Source: Mantamonas sphyraenae (taxonomy: Eukaryota; CRuMs; Mantamonadidae). From it: a stretch of DNA of 64,000 nt. The number at the start of each line of letters is the position of its first letter. The stretch's first letter is position 1. The notes beneath the pieces are model-generated. The model saw only the letters and a program-made list of their open reading frames with translations. It had not been told where the DNA came from and ran no database searches. The stretch lies in NCBI GenBank assembly GCA_026936335.1, contig JAPMXV010000068.1:1-64000 (forward strand), given 5' to 3'. This document shows positions 63,113-64,000 of this stretch, in pieces. A program made the position numbers and the translations under genes.

Positions 63113-63262
63113 CGTCCTCGTCGTTGTCTTGATCGAAACTGCGCACACAGAAAACAACCATGAGCACACCGTTTGTCTCTTTTGCTGCTCTCCATGTCGA
63201 TGTGAGTGTGTGTGACGAGCGAGCACGTCCCGCCCATGCTCACCCAACCTGGAGAGAAAGCG

Positions 63263-64000
63263 ATGCCCAAGAGCGTTTACAGCGTTTCAGCCTATTCTGC
63301 CATCACCACCGGCGAGGACGAGCACGTGGCGTCCACCGAAATGGGCGTGCGTGTCAAAACCATGTTCCCGCACTCCCGCTTCCCGCTGGTCATCTCCCCG
63401 CTGCCGGGACACGACAACAGCCGCGAGTTTCTCGTCAACTGGATTGAGGAGAACCGCGAGTGGATCAACGGCCAGCACGACAAGCACGGCAAGCTCGTCG
63501 AGCCGGGCATGTTCCACGAACACGGCGCCATCCTCTTCCGCGGCTGGGCCATCGATGAGGCGTCCGATTTCGAGAGCGTATGTTTGCCGCCCGCCTGTGT
63601 CCCGAGGCCCTTTTCCAGTTCCCGCCAAAAATTAGGCCCAATTCTTTTTTTTTGACGTTTCGCCGCCTTTCGCTCACCCTGCCCGCACTGCCCTGGCTGC
63701 CCTTTGCCTCTTGCCGTCCCCGCCCACAGGTTGCCCTCACTCTGGACAGCGGTCTCAAGAACAAGTACCTGGGCACGTCGCCTCGCAACTGCGTCCCGGG
63801 CACAAACTTTGTCTTTACGGCGTCCGAGGTGGGTTCCCTCTTTTCCTCCCTCCACCTTGCCGCGTTTGCGCCTGCACACCTCTGCACAGCATGCACACGC
63901 TACGCGCTACACACACACACACTGTGCGTCTTGCACTCGCTCCACTCGCTGCATCATTGCTCTCGCTGACACTCGCCTCGCCCCTCTGGGCGTGTGTTTA
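63263..64000 (+). CDS. TauD/TfdA-like 2-oxoglutarate Fe(II) dioxygenase, 5' part only
   Basis: Partial gene: exons 63263-63577 and 63730-63828 are visible (138 residues), followed by an intron with donor GTGGGT whose acceptor lies beyond the window. Residues 82-100 read HEHGAILFRGWAIDEASDFES, the conserved strand of TauD-superfamily proteins. Exon 2 encodes LKNKYLGTSPRNCVPGTNFVFTASE, matching the GTSPR...TASE stretch that precedes the iron-binding HxD/E motif in eukaryotic clavaminate-synthase-like members. The iron ligands themselves should be in the next, unseen exon. No signal peptide is evident. The substrate is unknown. It diverges from the coiled-coil gene across 150 bp. Confidence 0.85.

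Overview
The window is the left end of a linear eukaryotic chromosome. It opens with about 160 bp of (CCCTAA)n telomere, the C-rich strand of a TTAGGG telomere. It then carries about 25 densely packed spliceosomal-intron genes on both strands. Base composition is GC-rich with strongly C-ending codons. Introns are short (mostly 70-330 nt) and pyrimidine-rich before the acceptor. The gene content includes NCBP2, LSM5, UBA52, NAA10, GSK3, DCAF1, HYOU1, SLC30A9, PIGP and AIMP1-like. This points to a free-living, probably flagellated, unicellular eukaryote with a compact genome; I cannot place it more precisely from sequence alone.

Layout. 0-5.4 kb: telomere, then a gene encoding four copies of an unrecognised domain starting 276 bp from the telomere, then a convergent LRR gene. 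5.5-13.8 kb: a RING/UBR-box E3-like gene, a coiled-coil gene, cap-binding NCBP2, a small possible ciliary protein, a TPR protein, the mitochondrial zinc transporter SLC30A9 and a second RING/UBR-box paralogue. 13.8-20.8 kb: an IRBIT-like S-adenosylhomocysteine hydrolase relative, the ER chaperone HYOU1 and an acidic protein with a Cys-rich end. 20.8-39.4 kb: one gene for a surface receptor of about 5,970 residues (C-type lectin, LamG-like, filamin-type, IPT/TIG and discoidin-like domains, about 18 tandem repeats, a Cys-rich stalk, 9-10 membrane segments and a cytoplasmic tail). It is interrupted by a single one-base frameshift. 39.4-49.5 kb, minus strand: DCAF1, a class-IV aminotransferase, GSK3 and UBA52. 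49.6-64 kb: NAA10, small coiled-coil proteins (one possibly related to kinetochore Spc19), a kelch protein, PIGP, an AIMP1-like tRNA-binding protein, LSM5, a 2,014-residue coiled coil and the start of a TauD-like dioxygenase that runs off the window.

Organisation. Six head-to-head pairs have start codons only 70-81 bp apart, so each pair must share one tiny promoter. Several tail-to-tail pairs have stop codons 5-9 bp apart, so their 3' UTRs must overlap. Of 34 inferred 5' splice sites, 20 have C at +4 (GTRCGT) rather than the usual A. Exon boundaries were inferred by reading frame, splice consensus and remembered family sequences; none was tested against transcripts.
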